Below, one piece after another: positions 54,401-61,139 of a stretch of DNA of 64,000 nt. The first letter of the stretch is position 1. Each line of letters opens with the position of its first letter. Made by a program: the position numbers and the translations under genes. The notes below the pieces were generated by a model, which worked only from the letters and a program-made list of their open reading frames with translations, did not search any database and was not told the DNA's origin. The DNA comes from Bolinopsis microptera (taxonomy: Eukaryota; Ctenophora; Tentaculata; Lobata; Bolinopsidae): assembly GCF_026151205.1 (NCBI RefSeq), contig NC_087079.1, positions 2,885,730 to 2,949,729 on the forward strand. Direction: 5' to 3'.

Positions 54401-55616
54401 AGATTAAACCACGACCCGACACCTCTCCTTCTCGTCACCCACCCCCTCCGTCACGTGACCCTCCGTCACGTGACCCTCTGACACGTGACCCTCCGACACG
54501 TGACCCTCCGACACGTGACCCTCCGTCACGTGACCCTCCGACACGTGACCCTCCGACACGTGACCCTCCGTCACGTGACCCTCCGACACGTGACCCTCCG
54601 TCACGTGACCCTCCAACCCCCGCACGTGACCCACTAGCACCTTCACGTGACCCTCCGACCTTACAGACCCCCTCAAGACCTGTTAGGAGGGTTTCAGAAC
54701 AGCCTCACCACCTCCCTCGGCCTAGATCCAACTACCTAGACGACTGCTCTGTCACTGTTTCCCCGGTAACCGTTTATTGTACTGGGTCCCACATTTTATT
54801 TGATATTTACAGTACATAGTGGTTGTTTATTTGAAACATGACGCCAATCGTTTCTATCATACTAACAGTTGCTTGCATGATTTGACATTAATATTACAAA
54901 ATTAATATGATAATATAAGAATGTATATATATAATATAAATATATATTATATAAGAATATTGATATAAGAAATAAATTATACTACTGTCAGGTGGAGCCA
55001 GCTCTCCCACCGAGAACGGATAGAGACCAACTGAGACCTAAAGTAATTAAAGTGGAAAAGAAGGGGAAGAAGAAGAAAGGAGATAAAAAGGTACACTTTG
55101 CTTACAGTTACAGTTCGCTTACAGTTTCGTTACAGTTTTGCATATTACTGTTAGTTTGAAGTTATTACTGTATTATTTTACACTGCATTTGCCCTGATGA
55201 TTTTTAATCGGCTGGAAACACAAAACAGCTACAGAACTTCTGCCAGTATGCAGCATTTTACCAATTATTTACTACACCATTGGAGTCAAAAACAAACACT
55301 TTATCTGGGGACCCCAGGCTATTATTTCCATAAACTGTCATTCCGCCGAATAGAGATTCGGCGGAATGACAGCGCCGGTATGAGTAATCACACACTGAAA
55401 TTAATAATTCGTGACCACCCCCACACAACACTTTTCCAGGCTCAACGTCCCCGTTCAGCTATCGTGTATCCATCGGAGGTCTCTCTGTCAGACGTACGAA
55501 CTGCAGCTACGAACAATGTTTATTTCCCCCAGGGACCAATCAGATCCCCTCTCCCCCAGAGAGGTGGTTTTGGCGAGGGGCCCTCCCCGCCACCTTTAGC
55601 CCCAAGAAGAATGTGA
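32296..55616 (+). CDS. IRS/DOK-type adaptor: PH + PTB + five YxxM motifs, 13 exons (710 aa)
   Basis: Exons: 32296-32394, 32535-32586, 32880-32987, 33307-33423, 48799-48944, 49156-49247, 49635-49693, 49894-50448, 50630-50770, 51603-51716, 54392-54765, 54992-55090, 55440-55616. All borders are GT/AG, every phase matches, and the total is 2133 nt (711 codons with TGA). PH domain about 20-117, PTB about 128-215, proline-rich tail with YxxM at about Y255, Y339, Y355, Y369 and Y384. This is the layout of insulin-receptor substrates: the PH domain binds membrane lipid, the PTB docks on a receptor, and phosphorylated YxxM recruits PI3-kinase. Intron 4 is 15.4 kb and full of mobile elements. Exon 1 and the junction of exons 10 and 11 are the weakest points; a possible extra exon at about 53773 also fits the phase. 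Confidence 0.75.
33424..34390. repeat. 96-bp tandem repeat array (interrupted by the MITE)
   Basis: Units start at about 33925, 34021, 34117, 34213 and 34309, exactly 96 bp apart and almost identical (CTCTGTATATTGTACGTTAT...). The first unit begins at the exon 4 splice donor of the adaptor gene (GTACGTTGTAAACCTG...) and is split by the hAT MITE. Confidence 0.9.
33447..33925. mobile_element. hAT-type MITE with 8-bp target-site duplication
   Basis: The element is 33455-33917 (463 bp) and is flanked by identical 8-bp TCCATACC (33447-33454 and 33918-33925). Terminal inverted repeats begin CAAGGTTGTTAAATACGT and end in the reverse complement. The interior is rich in ACGTATTAC-type inverted repeats and has no coding capacity. 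An 8-bp duplication with CAAGG ends is typical of hAT elements. Confidence 0.85.
34725..34910. repeat. ACAACATTAAG minisatellite, forward copy
   Basis: Irregular array of (A/G)ACAACATTA and ACAACAATA units with an internal AACAAACACCAATAAGACAA block. A reverse-complement relative lies at 47730-47990. Confidence 0.75.
34911..35538. other. AT-rich intronic DNA downstream of the antisense transporter
   Basis: No gene seen. It lies in the large adaptor intron and should contain the 3' UTR of the minus-strand transporter gene. Confidence 0.4.
35539..36870 (-). CDS. MFS transporter, SLC22-like, nested antisense gene (5' incomplete)
   Basis: At least two minus-strand exons: about 36870-36660 and 36541-35539, joined across a 118-bp GT/AG intron within an Arg codon. 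The join creates the MFS motif A around GPLAKRFEKRK, at the loop after the second helix. The upstream exon has the CD...W pattern seen before helix 2 in SLC22 organic-ion transporters. The remaining helices follow (for example FTALFLSRAILGFCCG and MGLLVACVTFNGWLTTLLV), ending at the TGA codon of 35539-35541. About 400 residues are present, against about 500-550 in the family, so an N-terminal exon with helix 1 and the large extracellular loop is missing from my model. It lies wholly inside intron 4 of the adaptor gene, on the other strand. The substrate is unknown. Confidence 0.68.
37363..40512 (-). CDS. RTE-like LINE ORF, intact
   Basis: 1049 residues from the ATG at 40512. APE endonuclease at about 50-310 (GTWNVLSL, ITETHMPG, LLGDFNGKV, NQIDHVC, GSDHYLV). 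Reverse transcriptase at about 530-830 (KSAGVDEITNEQLKYG, FIDFKAAFDS, GTGQGDIQGPPVFN, catalytic DYADDLAVMD). C-terminal region with WYGHVVRMPETR and a basic RGRPRKGW box. The ORF is unbroken, so the copy may be competent. It lies in adaptor intron 4, antisense to that gene, and is head-to-head with a broken relative at 40983. Confidence 0.88.
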   Translation of the reverse strand: MTATGQSLRDPSGLMRRVVARHNNRVISQQIAHVDTDFSKSNPINYSKHSMYFGTWNVLSLVSSSSQLYQLSQNIDHYSLDILGITETHMPGSGSTLLDNGSLLIHSGRGDGIKRQGVGLCLSKKIRNSLISYVPTSERVLTARLHGKHLNISVVVAYAPTDGADDGEKDRFYNVLSDTFGELPRHDLKLLLGDFNGKVTSNRYGFEGVIGGESLHSSSSDNGTRLMDFCAANQLVIGGTLFQHRDIHKGTWRSPNGLTVNQIDHVCISGRFQHSLLDVKVCRGADIGSDHYLVRGRLQIKLQSVAKITAKRHDVPAIEHLRNSSKVQEYNVALQNRFDCLANEVNLEDMWDNFKQTVTDVSMEVLGKRPRKVKEQHLSQTSKNLIEQRGMFKRRDPTSNVNRSAYSKLNKLVKKSCKIDDNNWATKIATDLEEASKKGQQREVWDKIKKISGKKKKKVGMSVRDKDGHFITDPDSQKERWKEHFTELLNPPLSDANLDDLDGVPSQPSFDYLSCSDGPPSRDEISYALKKLKNCKSAGVDEITNEQLKYGGSALVGQLELLFKKVWEEEVIPEDWLKGVIVVIGKKGDTSYCCNNRGITLRATSSKVLQMVLLKRLDVGMECLLRENQCGFRRNRSCIDQIYSIRTIIHNCIEFNIPLYVNFIDFKAAFDSIRREFIWSSMRHYGLPEKYVRIFQAFFNGTMSAVRVNGEMSDWFSVNSGTGQGDIQGPPVFNFCLNFGIFLAEVHKAISHGAVLQKELKGADEKVIMDSDYADDLAVMDNTEEGLQESTDLIAYYTSYAGLKINAKKTQCMAISKCASQRPYTERDSIKLTVEGEPVEQVSNFVYLGANISGDGTIDRDLDIRIQRANGAFHQLWKIWNSRTIRTPTKIRIYKAAVITILLYGAEVWNTTKKQMKRFEVFHLTSLRRILKIKWFFHVSNEEVLRRAGIKSIETFIGAARLRWYGHVVRMPETRFPNFLLDWKPNYGKRLRGRPRKGWMACVLEDAAEFTGVDNISRDAVKQLALKRVEWRNMLRRRRDVCDAGHSND
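40513..40982. other. shared 5' region of two head-to-head LINEs
   Basis: No separate gene. Both LINE 5' leaders lie here, and short blocks match between them (AGCTACTGAAACAT / GCTACTGAAACATT, and GACCCCAGTG just inside each start). A small hairpin, ATCTCTTG-CCAC-CAAGAGAT, is at 40829-40848. Confidence 0.5.
40983..45073 (+). pseudogene. RTE-like LINE relative, broken
   Basis: Divergent relative of the ORF at 37363, on the opposite strand. The endonuclease N-terminus (NVGTWNVLSLESSSS, LGLTETHRPG) is read from the ATG at 40983 to about 41376. There a non-homologous insertion of about 935 bp interrupts it. Coding resumes at about 42313 with the rest of the endonuclease (LLGDLNARIGQ, NQIDHVCI, GSDHYLVRG). 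A frameshift near 43370 and a second shift with a small deletion near 43778 split the reverse transcriptase. The catalytic DYADDMAVLD and the WFGHVTRMPDTR and RGRPRKNW tail are in the last frame, ending at TGA 45071. Three lesions mean no full-length product. Confidence 0.83.
41377..42312. mobile_element. insertion of about 935 bp within a LINE
   Basis: It separates two parts of the LINE endonuclease that are contiguous in the intact relative. No coding potential, clear terminal repeat or exact target-site duplication was found; short AAGAATTTC / AAAAATTC matches flank it. It ends in an A7 run, which could be a SINE or LINE tail. Its class is unknown. Confidence 0.5.
45120..47190 (+). pseudogene. 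degraded third LINE (reverse transcriptase remnants)
   Basis: Remnants in several frames: FAVFVDFKKAFDS (about 45220), KGTEQGHPPSPDLF and the catalytic LLWADDLILLS (45406-46122), then SYCYLGFELHQSG and LLYGAPIWTP, with C-terminal pieces at 46104-46310 and 46696-47124. Frameshifts and stops separate them, and no endonuclease is visible, so the copy is 5'-truncated and dead. It belongs to a different family from the two LINEs before it (WADD rather than YADD). It sits in adaptor intron 4. Confidence 0.75.
47191..48798. other. end of the large adaptor intron: dispersed repeats
   Basis: No gene. It contains a dispersed repeat (47456-47575) whose reverse complement recurs at about 56848-56970, and the reverse-complement minisatellite at 47730-47990. 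It ends in the acceptor CTCTCCAG at 48798. Confidence 0.55.
47730..47990. repeat. CTTAATGTTGT minisatellite, reverse copy
   Basis: Reverse-complement relative of 34725-34910, sharing the internal TTGTCTTATTGGTGTTTGT block. The two arrays lie 13 kb apart in the same intron in inverted orientation. Confidence 0.75.
48799..50770 (+). CDS. adaptor exons 5-9: PTB domain and YxxM tail
   Basis: Exons 5-7 encode an IRS-type PTB: the strand GSVILITAHD, then EYRLAQFIKV, LSGESYHFIT and the C-terminal helix RPDALIRKLES. Exon 8 (555 nt) has proline-rich stretches (PPPPSPVPPRRP, possible SH3 ligands) and five motifs, YLSM, YIPM, YLCM, YLIM and YLTM, each followed or preceded by acidic residues. Exon 9 adds DDDDDIYFD and another polyproline stretch. 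Asp before the Tyr and Met at +3 is the classic consensus for binding the p85 SH2 domains of PI3-kinase. The Arg pair that contacts phosphotyrosine in known IRS PTBs is not obvious here. Confidence 0.75.
50771..51602. other. adaptor intron 9
   Basis: No gene or recognisable element; open frames here have no support. Confidence 0.45.
52075..52560 (+). pseudogene. CR1/L2-like LINE reverse-transcriptase C-terminal fragment
   Basis: The translation contains LPIDGDQRNVFLLTYTSVHS, IAPSYLKALL and HAPVAWNSLP, the signature C-terminal end of CR1/L2-group LINE proteins (LPxxxR...LLxYKxLHGxAPxYL...AxxxWNSLP). One in-frame TAA precedes SHAPVAWNSLP. Only the extreme 3' end is present, as usual for 5'-truncated copies. 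Confidence 0.7.
53198..53260. repeat. (CCT)n microsatellite
   Basis: About 20 CCT triplets with a few interruptions, in adaptor intron 10. Confidence 0.9.
54392..55616 (+). CDS. adaptor exons 11-13: PP(S/T)RD repeat and basic C-terminus
   Basis: Exon 11 begins at a tandem CAGCAG acceptor; only the upstream choice (54392) keeps the frame. It encodes about a dozen P-P-(S/T)-R-D repeats from a 15-bp unit, then SNYLDDCSVTVSP. Exon 12 is basic (KVIKVEKKGKKKKGDKK). Exon 13 encodes the end (AQRPRSAIVYPSEVSLSD ... APRRM) and TGA at 55614. The segment has no folded domain and would be a disordered tail. Confidence 0.68.
54437..54640. repeat. coding minisatellite, 15-bp unit CCTCCG(A/T)CACGTGAC
   Basis: About 12 units in phase with the adaptor reading frame. 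Each carries the E-box palindrome CACGTG. Confidence 0.88.
55335..55372. repeat. perfect hairpin, 17-bp arms, in the last adaptor intron
   Basis: CTGTCATTCCGCCGAAT, loop AGAG, then the exact reverse complement. It lies 68 bp before the last exon. Confidence 0.8.
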
Positions 55617-57118
55617 ACTATTTTAAACATCTAGCAGAGTCCCATTCAGACTTCCTTGTTGTTCAGTGTTCATGTTGTACTTGTATATATTTACCTGTTG
55701 TATCATATTAAGTTACTTCCAGTTGACTTTAGTCGTTAGTAATAGTTATATTATAATTAGTAGTGATATCTTCGCAATTCATTTGCGATTCGAACTTCGA
55801 GATTTTTATAAATTGACTCGCAGTCAAACCTACTCGAATCGATGCGATGCATTTTTCAACACTGATTCCGAATCACCCTCATAACATAGGGTTAAAATGC
55901 TCCCCTGGCGATCAGTTATCGGCGAAAGTTTCGATCAGGTTACATGACAATATAAGGAAGTTAGTTGAATTTATCCTTATGGTTAGGGTATAAGCAAACC
56001 CTGCAGTTAGAGATTGGGTTAAGTTACGGTTGAAGCAAAGTATACCGTAAAGGGTTATGGCTTTTAATAGTCCCTCAGGCCGTGCACAGTGTAAAGAACG
56101 TGTCTAAGTAGGTCACGTGATAGTCAAGTGCAAAGTGATTCAGATTAATCATCGTCCATTCTTTGATACTACATGATTATATCAAATTCAATTTAGTATA
56201 TTATCGTGATTTCAAATTTGATTATTTCAGTGATTTTGTAACGTGTAATAATTGTAAAAATCAATGCTTAAATATAATAATAATTGTTTTAATGATCATT
56301 CATATTTTAATGTTTGACGCCCCTGCTATGCGTCTAGCAATTTTGTTTTTAATTTTAATTCTATAACTAATTCTATAATTTTGTATAAGTATAACTGTCA
56401 TGAAGATGTAGCTAGGTCGGTCCGAGCAAATAGTCGTTACCAGTGTGCAGGGCCTACTTACCTGTAGTCTACAGGTAAGTGGACCCGCCGCGCACGACTA
56501 TTAGCTCGGTCTCACTTGTAAGCTCGGTCTCACCTATTAGCTCAGTCTCACCTATTAGCTCGGTCTTACCTAGTTGCAATTTACATCTTCATGACAGTAA
56601 TTTATGTTGAAATGAAATGAAAGCTAGCGATTGGTAATCATTTGTATCTGTAATATCTTACTATATATAAAGCGAGACGATATATATGGTTCCGTGCCAT
56701 TTTACTGACACCACGGCATCAACTTTAACGCGAATTTCCGCAAAAACCGTAAAAGATATACAACTGAAGCTTTTTTGACTGGGTCAAATGCTTTAATGGC
56801 CTCAAAATCAGCATGAAAAAATGAAAAATTGGCCAAGGAATAGGAGTTTTAGAGCCTACAATTTGTGGACCCCCAAGTGGTGTCAAAAACGCGAATTAGA
56901 TAGGTAATAATTATTTTAGTCTCTTGAGTCTTGACACCATTTTAGGGTTATACGGGCTCCTGTTAGTAATAATTAATTATAAAGTCAGTTAGAGTTAGAT
57001 TTTACGGTCAATATACTTATGATGTTGTTTCACTTTTCATGGCCCCAAAGGTTTTGCTCTATTACGGGTAAACCTAGGATGCTGCAGATTCAACTCTGTA
57101 CATTCAGACCGTCTGTGC
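55617..57118. other. 3' flank of the adaptor gene with a MITE and a dispersed repeat
   Basis: No gene supported. It contains the MITE at 56395-56597 and, at about 56848-56970, the reverse complement of the dispersed repeat seen at 47456-47575. Confidence 0.5.
56392..56600. mobile_element. MITE with 16-bp TIRs and TAA target-site duplication
   Basis: The element is 56395-56597 (203 bp). It has perfect terminal inverted repeats CTGTCATGAAGATGTA / TACATCTTCATGACAG and is flanked by TAA on both sides. Inside are a 25-bp palindrome (ACTTACCTGTAG-T-CTACAGGTAAGT) and three or four GCTCGGTCTCACCTATTA tandem units. A 3-bp TAA duplication suggests a PIF/Harbinger relative. Confidence 0.75.
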
Positions 57119-59028
57119 GTGGTGAAGAGCCACATTGCTCGAAGTGGGGCTGCATGCAACTTCAGTGATGGAGTTGTAACTGAACACAGCGTATCTAGGG
57201 GTGCACCCCGAAAAAAAGCCGGGCATCCTCAGAACAAGCTCGTGATGATGGTGATTTGGGTTAATGAAGATGTAACAGATTCCGGAACTATGGGAGCACC
57301 ATCTGTCATCTTTCCGTTTTATTTACTGTATGTGGGAACATCTACTGATGAAGTAACTATCAAGAGAGCCATTCCAGTGGCGCAGGTGGCTCACGTGTCA
57401 CATAGCCAACAGAAAAGAAACATGATGAATAGTTCTTACAGCACTAGGGTATCAGCCCCTACTTTTGTTTCTGGACGTGAAGGTGGTAATGATTTCACCA
57501 ACTTAAATCCGAATGGAAGGTTGGTGAATAATGAGCCTAATCAACCTGAAACACCCAACATAAACGAAAACAACAAAAAAAGTTTATTTTCTTGTACCGA
57601 CATTACCTGGGTAGGCACTCTTAACACTAGAACGATAAGAACTGCTCAGAGGAAACTGGAGATGGTACATCTTTTCGAGAAGAGTGGAGCAGAGATTGTA
57701 GGTATCCAAGAGCACAGGATAGTCCATGAAGAGCCTGTCAAAGTAGAGAGAGTTGGCAAGAGCAGCTATCTAATTACTTCATCAGCTACTAGGAATCGGG
57801 CCCAGGCAGCAGTGGGCGGAGTGGGATTCATCCTAACTAGCAAGGCATTTGACGCAACTACGGAGATAACACCAGTAACGGAGAGAATCCTTAAGATATC
57901 TCTAAATGGTAATCCTAAACCAACCTTCGTCTGTGTCTACGGACCTACGGACGCAGATAGTGTAGAAGCAGCAGAGAAGTTTCATACCGATCTAAGGTGT
58001 GCAGTCTCACAGATCCCTGCTCACAACTTCTTGGAGGTGATTGGGGATTTTAACGCTCACCTATCAAAGAGGGACGAGAATGACTTTGGTTGGTATTTCC
58101 ATGAGAGAACCAACAGAAATGGGGAGCTGCTTCGGGATACTGCCCTGGAATGCAATCTGGAGATTACAAACACCAGGTTCAGAAAGAAGCGGGGTAAGAT
58201 GTGGACTCACCTATCGGATGGAACCCTGAATAAGTCTCAGTTAGACTTTATTCTAGTGAGGAAGAAGTGGAGGAAAAGTGTCAAAAATACTGAAGTCTAC
58301 AGCTTCTTTAGTACACTGGGTACTGATCATAGACTTGTTTTGTCTAAGATCAAGCTATCTCTTCGACGAGCAAAAAAGCTACCCAAGAAAACCTGGTATA
58401 ATTGGGGAGCACTTAAATCGGATGAAGACCTACAGAAGAGATATGCAGTAGAAGTCAAGAATCGGTACTCTGCTTTATGCGAGCAAACCGATGAAAGTGA
58501 GGTTACGGAGCTGTATGGGCATTTTGTTGATGCGATTGCTGATACCAACAAAGCCATACTGCCTAAGAGAGAAAAGAAGAGACGTGACGATTTCGCGTGT
58601 GATCAGCGAGTTCAAAGCGTGCGTACAGCCTTGCAGCAAGCAGAGACTGTCTATCACCGGGATCCTAGTGAAGACAGTCGACTGTCTGTTAAGCTACTAA
58701 AAACTGAACTGGATCAGGTGTACCAGGACATCTTTGAAGAAGATCTAGTTGCCAAGGTTAGAAGGGTCGAAATGGCTGCAGACAGATGCAAAAACAAAGA
58801 AAGTTGGAATGTCATAAATGAGATAACTGGCAGGAAGGCCAAGGGGGCAACTCAAATAAGGGGCAACGGAGCCGAAGAAAGGAAGAAAAATTGGCTTGGG
58901 CATTTCACGAATCTGTTAGGGAGTATACCGGATGTGGAAAACGAGCATCCTAGGATCGAGACTCAATTTGAAGGACTCAACATCAGTACAGAACCTTTTA
59001 CTGTCAATGAAACGAAAAGTTTTCAATG
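57119..59028 (+). pseudogene. RTE-like LINE, endonuclease half (disrupted copy)
   Basis: About 630 residues of open frame. The APE endonuclease starts near residue 165 (WVGTLNTRTI, VGIQEHRI, VIGDFNAHLSKR, SQLDFILV, GTDHRLV), and the linker toward the reverse transcriptase follows. The listed start codon is a GTG; the true start is uncertain and may lie upstream or at a later ATG. The frame ends in a 19-bp direct duplication (CAATGAAACGAAAAGTTTT twice, 59003-59040) at the edge of an insertion of about 250 bp. The reverse transcriptase resumes at about 59284. Confidence 0.8.
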
Positions 59029-59280
59029 AAACGAAAAGTTTTATTTTACATTCCTTTAATCATAAATAAAATAAGAGCTTAAACCACGAATTAGTTAGCT
59101 AGAAGTAAACTTGAGGAAATATTTTTGGTGATTGTATATAATTATTTAAAAAACTTTATTTGGTTGTTAGTATTTTTATTATGGTAAGTGGTTGAATTTA
59201 GTGAGACAAGGTCAGTTTCTCTATTATCTTAGAAAAATTTCTACTTTACAGTAGGCAATGCTGAGTGGCAGGAATGAGGG
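59029..59280. mobile_element. insertion of about 250 bp splitting the LINE
   Basis: It lies between two LINE segments that should be adjacent. The sequence ACTGT-(CA/GG)-ATGA occurs on both sides, resembling a diverged target-site duplication. It is AT-rich with no coding capacity; its class is unknown. Confidence 0.5.
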
Positions 59281-60184
59281 ACTGTGGATGAGCTTAAGGC
59301 TGCTAAACACAGGATAAAAGAAGGTAAAGCACCAGGTGATGACGGCATACCACCTGAAGTCCTCAAAAGATGCGACCTGGATGAAATCGTGCTGTCCTTT
59401 TGCAACAAAGCCCTGACAGATGGTATTGCGCCAGATCAGTGGAGGATAAGTAACATCATCCCGGTTCCCAAAAAGGGAGACTTGACCAACCCTGGAAACT
59501 GGAGGGGGATATCTTTGACTTCTCTCGTAGCTAAGACTCTTAATAGAATGGTGCTTAATAGGATCCAGCCGGCTATAGAGGGGGTACTTAGGGACACTCA
59601 GAATGGTTTTCGGGAAGGACGGTCCACTACTAGTCACATCTTGGCACTCAGAAGGATTCTAGAGGGGGCTTGACAGAGAAATTTACCGGTAGCTATGGTG
59701 TTTGTTGATTTTAAGAAGGCCTTTGATTCACTTCACCGGGGAATTTTGATGCAAACACTAAAGGCCTATGGAATACCGGACAGTATTGTAGATATCATTA
59801 ATCTTCTCTATGTCAACACGAAGGGCAAAGTTATAACACCAGATGGGGATACCGAGCTATTTGATATCCTGGCAGGAGTTCTTCAAGGGGATACATTAGC
59901 ACCATACTTGTTCATTATAGCCCTTGACTATTGCATGAGACAAGCCTTAAGCAAGCATCCTGAAATAGGATTTACCATTAAGCCTTATCGGAGTAGGAGA
60001 GTCAAGGCGGAGAAGATAACAGACACTGGTTTTGCAGATGACATTGCTCTGATAGCAGATACTGTAAAGGAGGCAGAGATGCTGATGCTAGAGGTAGAAA
60101 GAGTTGCTGCTACAGTGGGACTTAAAATGAATGAAGGGAAAACCAAATTCATTACTCAGAACATCGAGAACCCTGATACCATCA
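59281..60184 (+). pseudogene. RTE-like LINE, reverse-transcriptase segment with one stop
   Basis: Two ORFs in the same frame are separated by a single TGA at 59671-59673. Motifs: GKAPGDDGIPPEVLKRC, the PVPKKGD and GNWRGISL region, NGFREGRSTTSH, FVDFKKAFDSLHRGI, GVLQGDTLAPYLF and the catalytic GFADDIALIAD. It ends abruptly inside KMNEGKTKF... at a 65-bp palindrome (60153-60217). The thumb and C-terminal region reappear only at about 61860. Confidence 0.8.
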
Positions 60185-60217
60185 TTGATGGTATCAGGGT
60201 TCTCGATGTTCTGAGTA
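60153..60217. repeat. 65-bp near-perfect palindrome
   Basis: Perfect 32-bp arms (60153-60184 and 60186-60217) around one base. The left arm is LINE coding sequence and the right arm is its inverted copy, at the exact point where LINE homology ends. Confidence 0.88.
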
Positions 60218-60241
60218 CATTCATTTCTTTACAGGATCGCT

Positions 60242-60249
60242 GCCGGCTC

Positions 60250-60295
<46 letters not shown>

Positions 60296-60413
60296 AGGCA
60301 ACCTACTAAAACCAATGGGGCCCTCCCCGGGGTCATTACTCTCGCATTTGCGAGAGTCGTCCCAAGGGTGTGAAAGTAGGTCAAGATTTGTTCACACCAA
60401 GCCGGCTCAACTT
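60242..60413 (-). mobile_element. SINE with 13-bp target-site duplication
   Basis: GCCGGCTCAACTT occurs at 60242-60254 and 60401-60413. Between them lies a T tract of about 36 bases (60255-60290) and about 110 bp of GC-rich sequence. This is the minus-strand view of a poly(A)-tailed short retroposon. No clear polymerase III box was recognised. Confidence 0.72.
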
Positions 60414-61139
60414 GGAAAGACGGAAATTGGCCCGCTCTGCCACGCCCGTTGGATAACACTACAGAGTCGAGTATTGAGATTATATATGTCTGCTGGGGTA
60501 CCTTCGTATTTAATGCCTAAGTTAAGAAAACTGTCTACTTATATTGTGAATATTTATTTTCCAATGCACATGTTAATAAAGTATCGCAGTTCTTTAGTTA
60601 ATGGTTCAGTAAATCTGTTTAAGGAAATAAGTTTAGTTAAGAAGTTTATGAAAAGTAAGTCAGATTTAGATACTATTTTGGGGTGCCTTCAGACTAACAG
60701 TTATTTTGCTCATCCACACAATATTTTAATAGCAATGCTGGGAGATGATAGCTTTGAACTTAGGAAAGAGGCAGTTGATATTATATTAGATTTGAGGAGA
60801 TATGGGGAAGAAAGTTTAGACTTAGATTATTATTTACCTTTGATGAATTGTGAAGCCAAGAGATATGCTGATTTGTGTAATTTAAGTAAGGTTAATGGGC
60901 GCTGGATGTATAAGTCATTTTCGGGAGATCTTGTTAGCGTAACTGAACCGCCTCTTACTGTTGGATTAGATGTGAGTGAGTTTTTGACCTGCCCATTTAA
61001 GACGGAGTTACCCTCTCACACACAGTCTGTGGAACGCCTGGTCAAACTCACGACCGACGCTTCCAAGAGGGTGTGTGGTAGGGTAAACCAAAGTGCTGAA
61101 GGCATGTTAGTTCTTTTGGGACGTAAGTTGAATAAGTAA
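60315..61139 (+). CDS. ORF of an uncharacterised invertebrate family, inside a LINE
   Basis: 274 codons. The first 29 or so are SINE-derived, so the native protein began elsewhere; the native part runs from about residue 45 (QSRVLRLYMSAGVPSYLMPK) to the end. Motifs: TNSYFAHPHNILIAML and, near the C-terminus, LPSHTQSVERLVKLTTDASK followed by VCG. I recall a multi-copy arthropod and cnidarian family of unknown function with this HTQxVERxVKLxTxAS ending; I cannot name it. It lies in a 1.65-kb block inserted between two halves of a LINE reverse transcriptase, so it is probably a gene fragment or pseudogene carried with a mobile segment. Confidence 0.5.
   Translation: MGPSPGSLLSHLRESSQGCESRSRFVHTKPAQLGKTEIGPLCHARWITLQSRVLRLYMSAGVPSYLMPKLRKLSTYIVNIYFPMHMLIKYRSSLVNGSVNLFKEISLVKKFMKSKSDLDTILGCLQTNSYFAHPHNILIAMLGDDSFELRKEAVDIILDLRRYGEESLDLDYYLPLMNCEAKRYADLCNLSKVNGRWMYKSFSGDLVSVTEPPLTVGLDVSEFLTCPFKTELPSHTQSVERLVKLTTDASKRVCGRVNQSAEGMLVLLGRKLNK

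Noticed and set aside
54404-54676. minus-strand ORF with SEGHVTEGHV repeats
   Set aside because: Antisense translation of the coding E-box minisatellite; the plus frame fits the adaptor exon phases.
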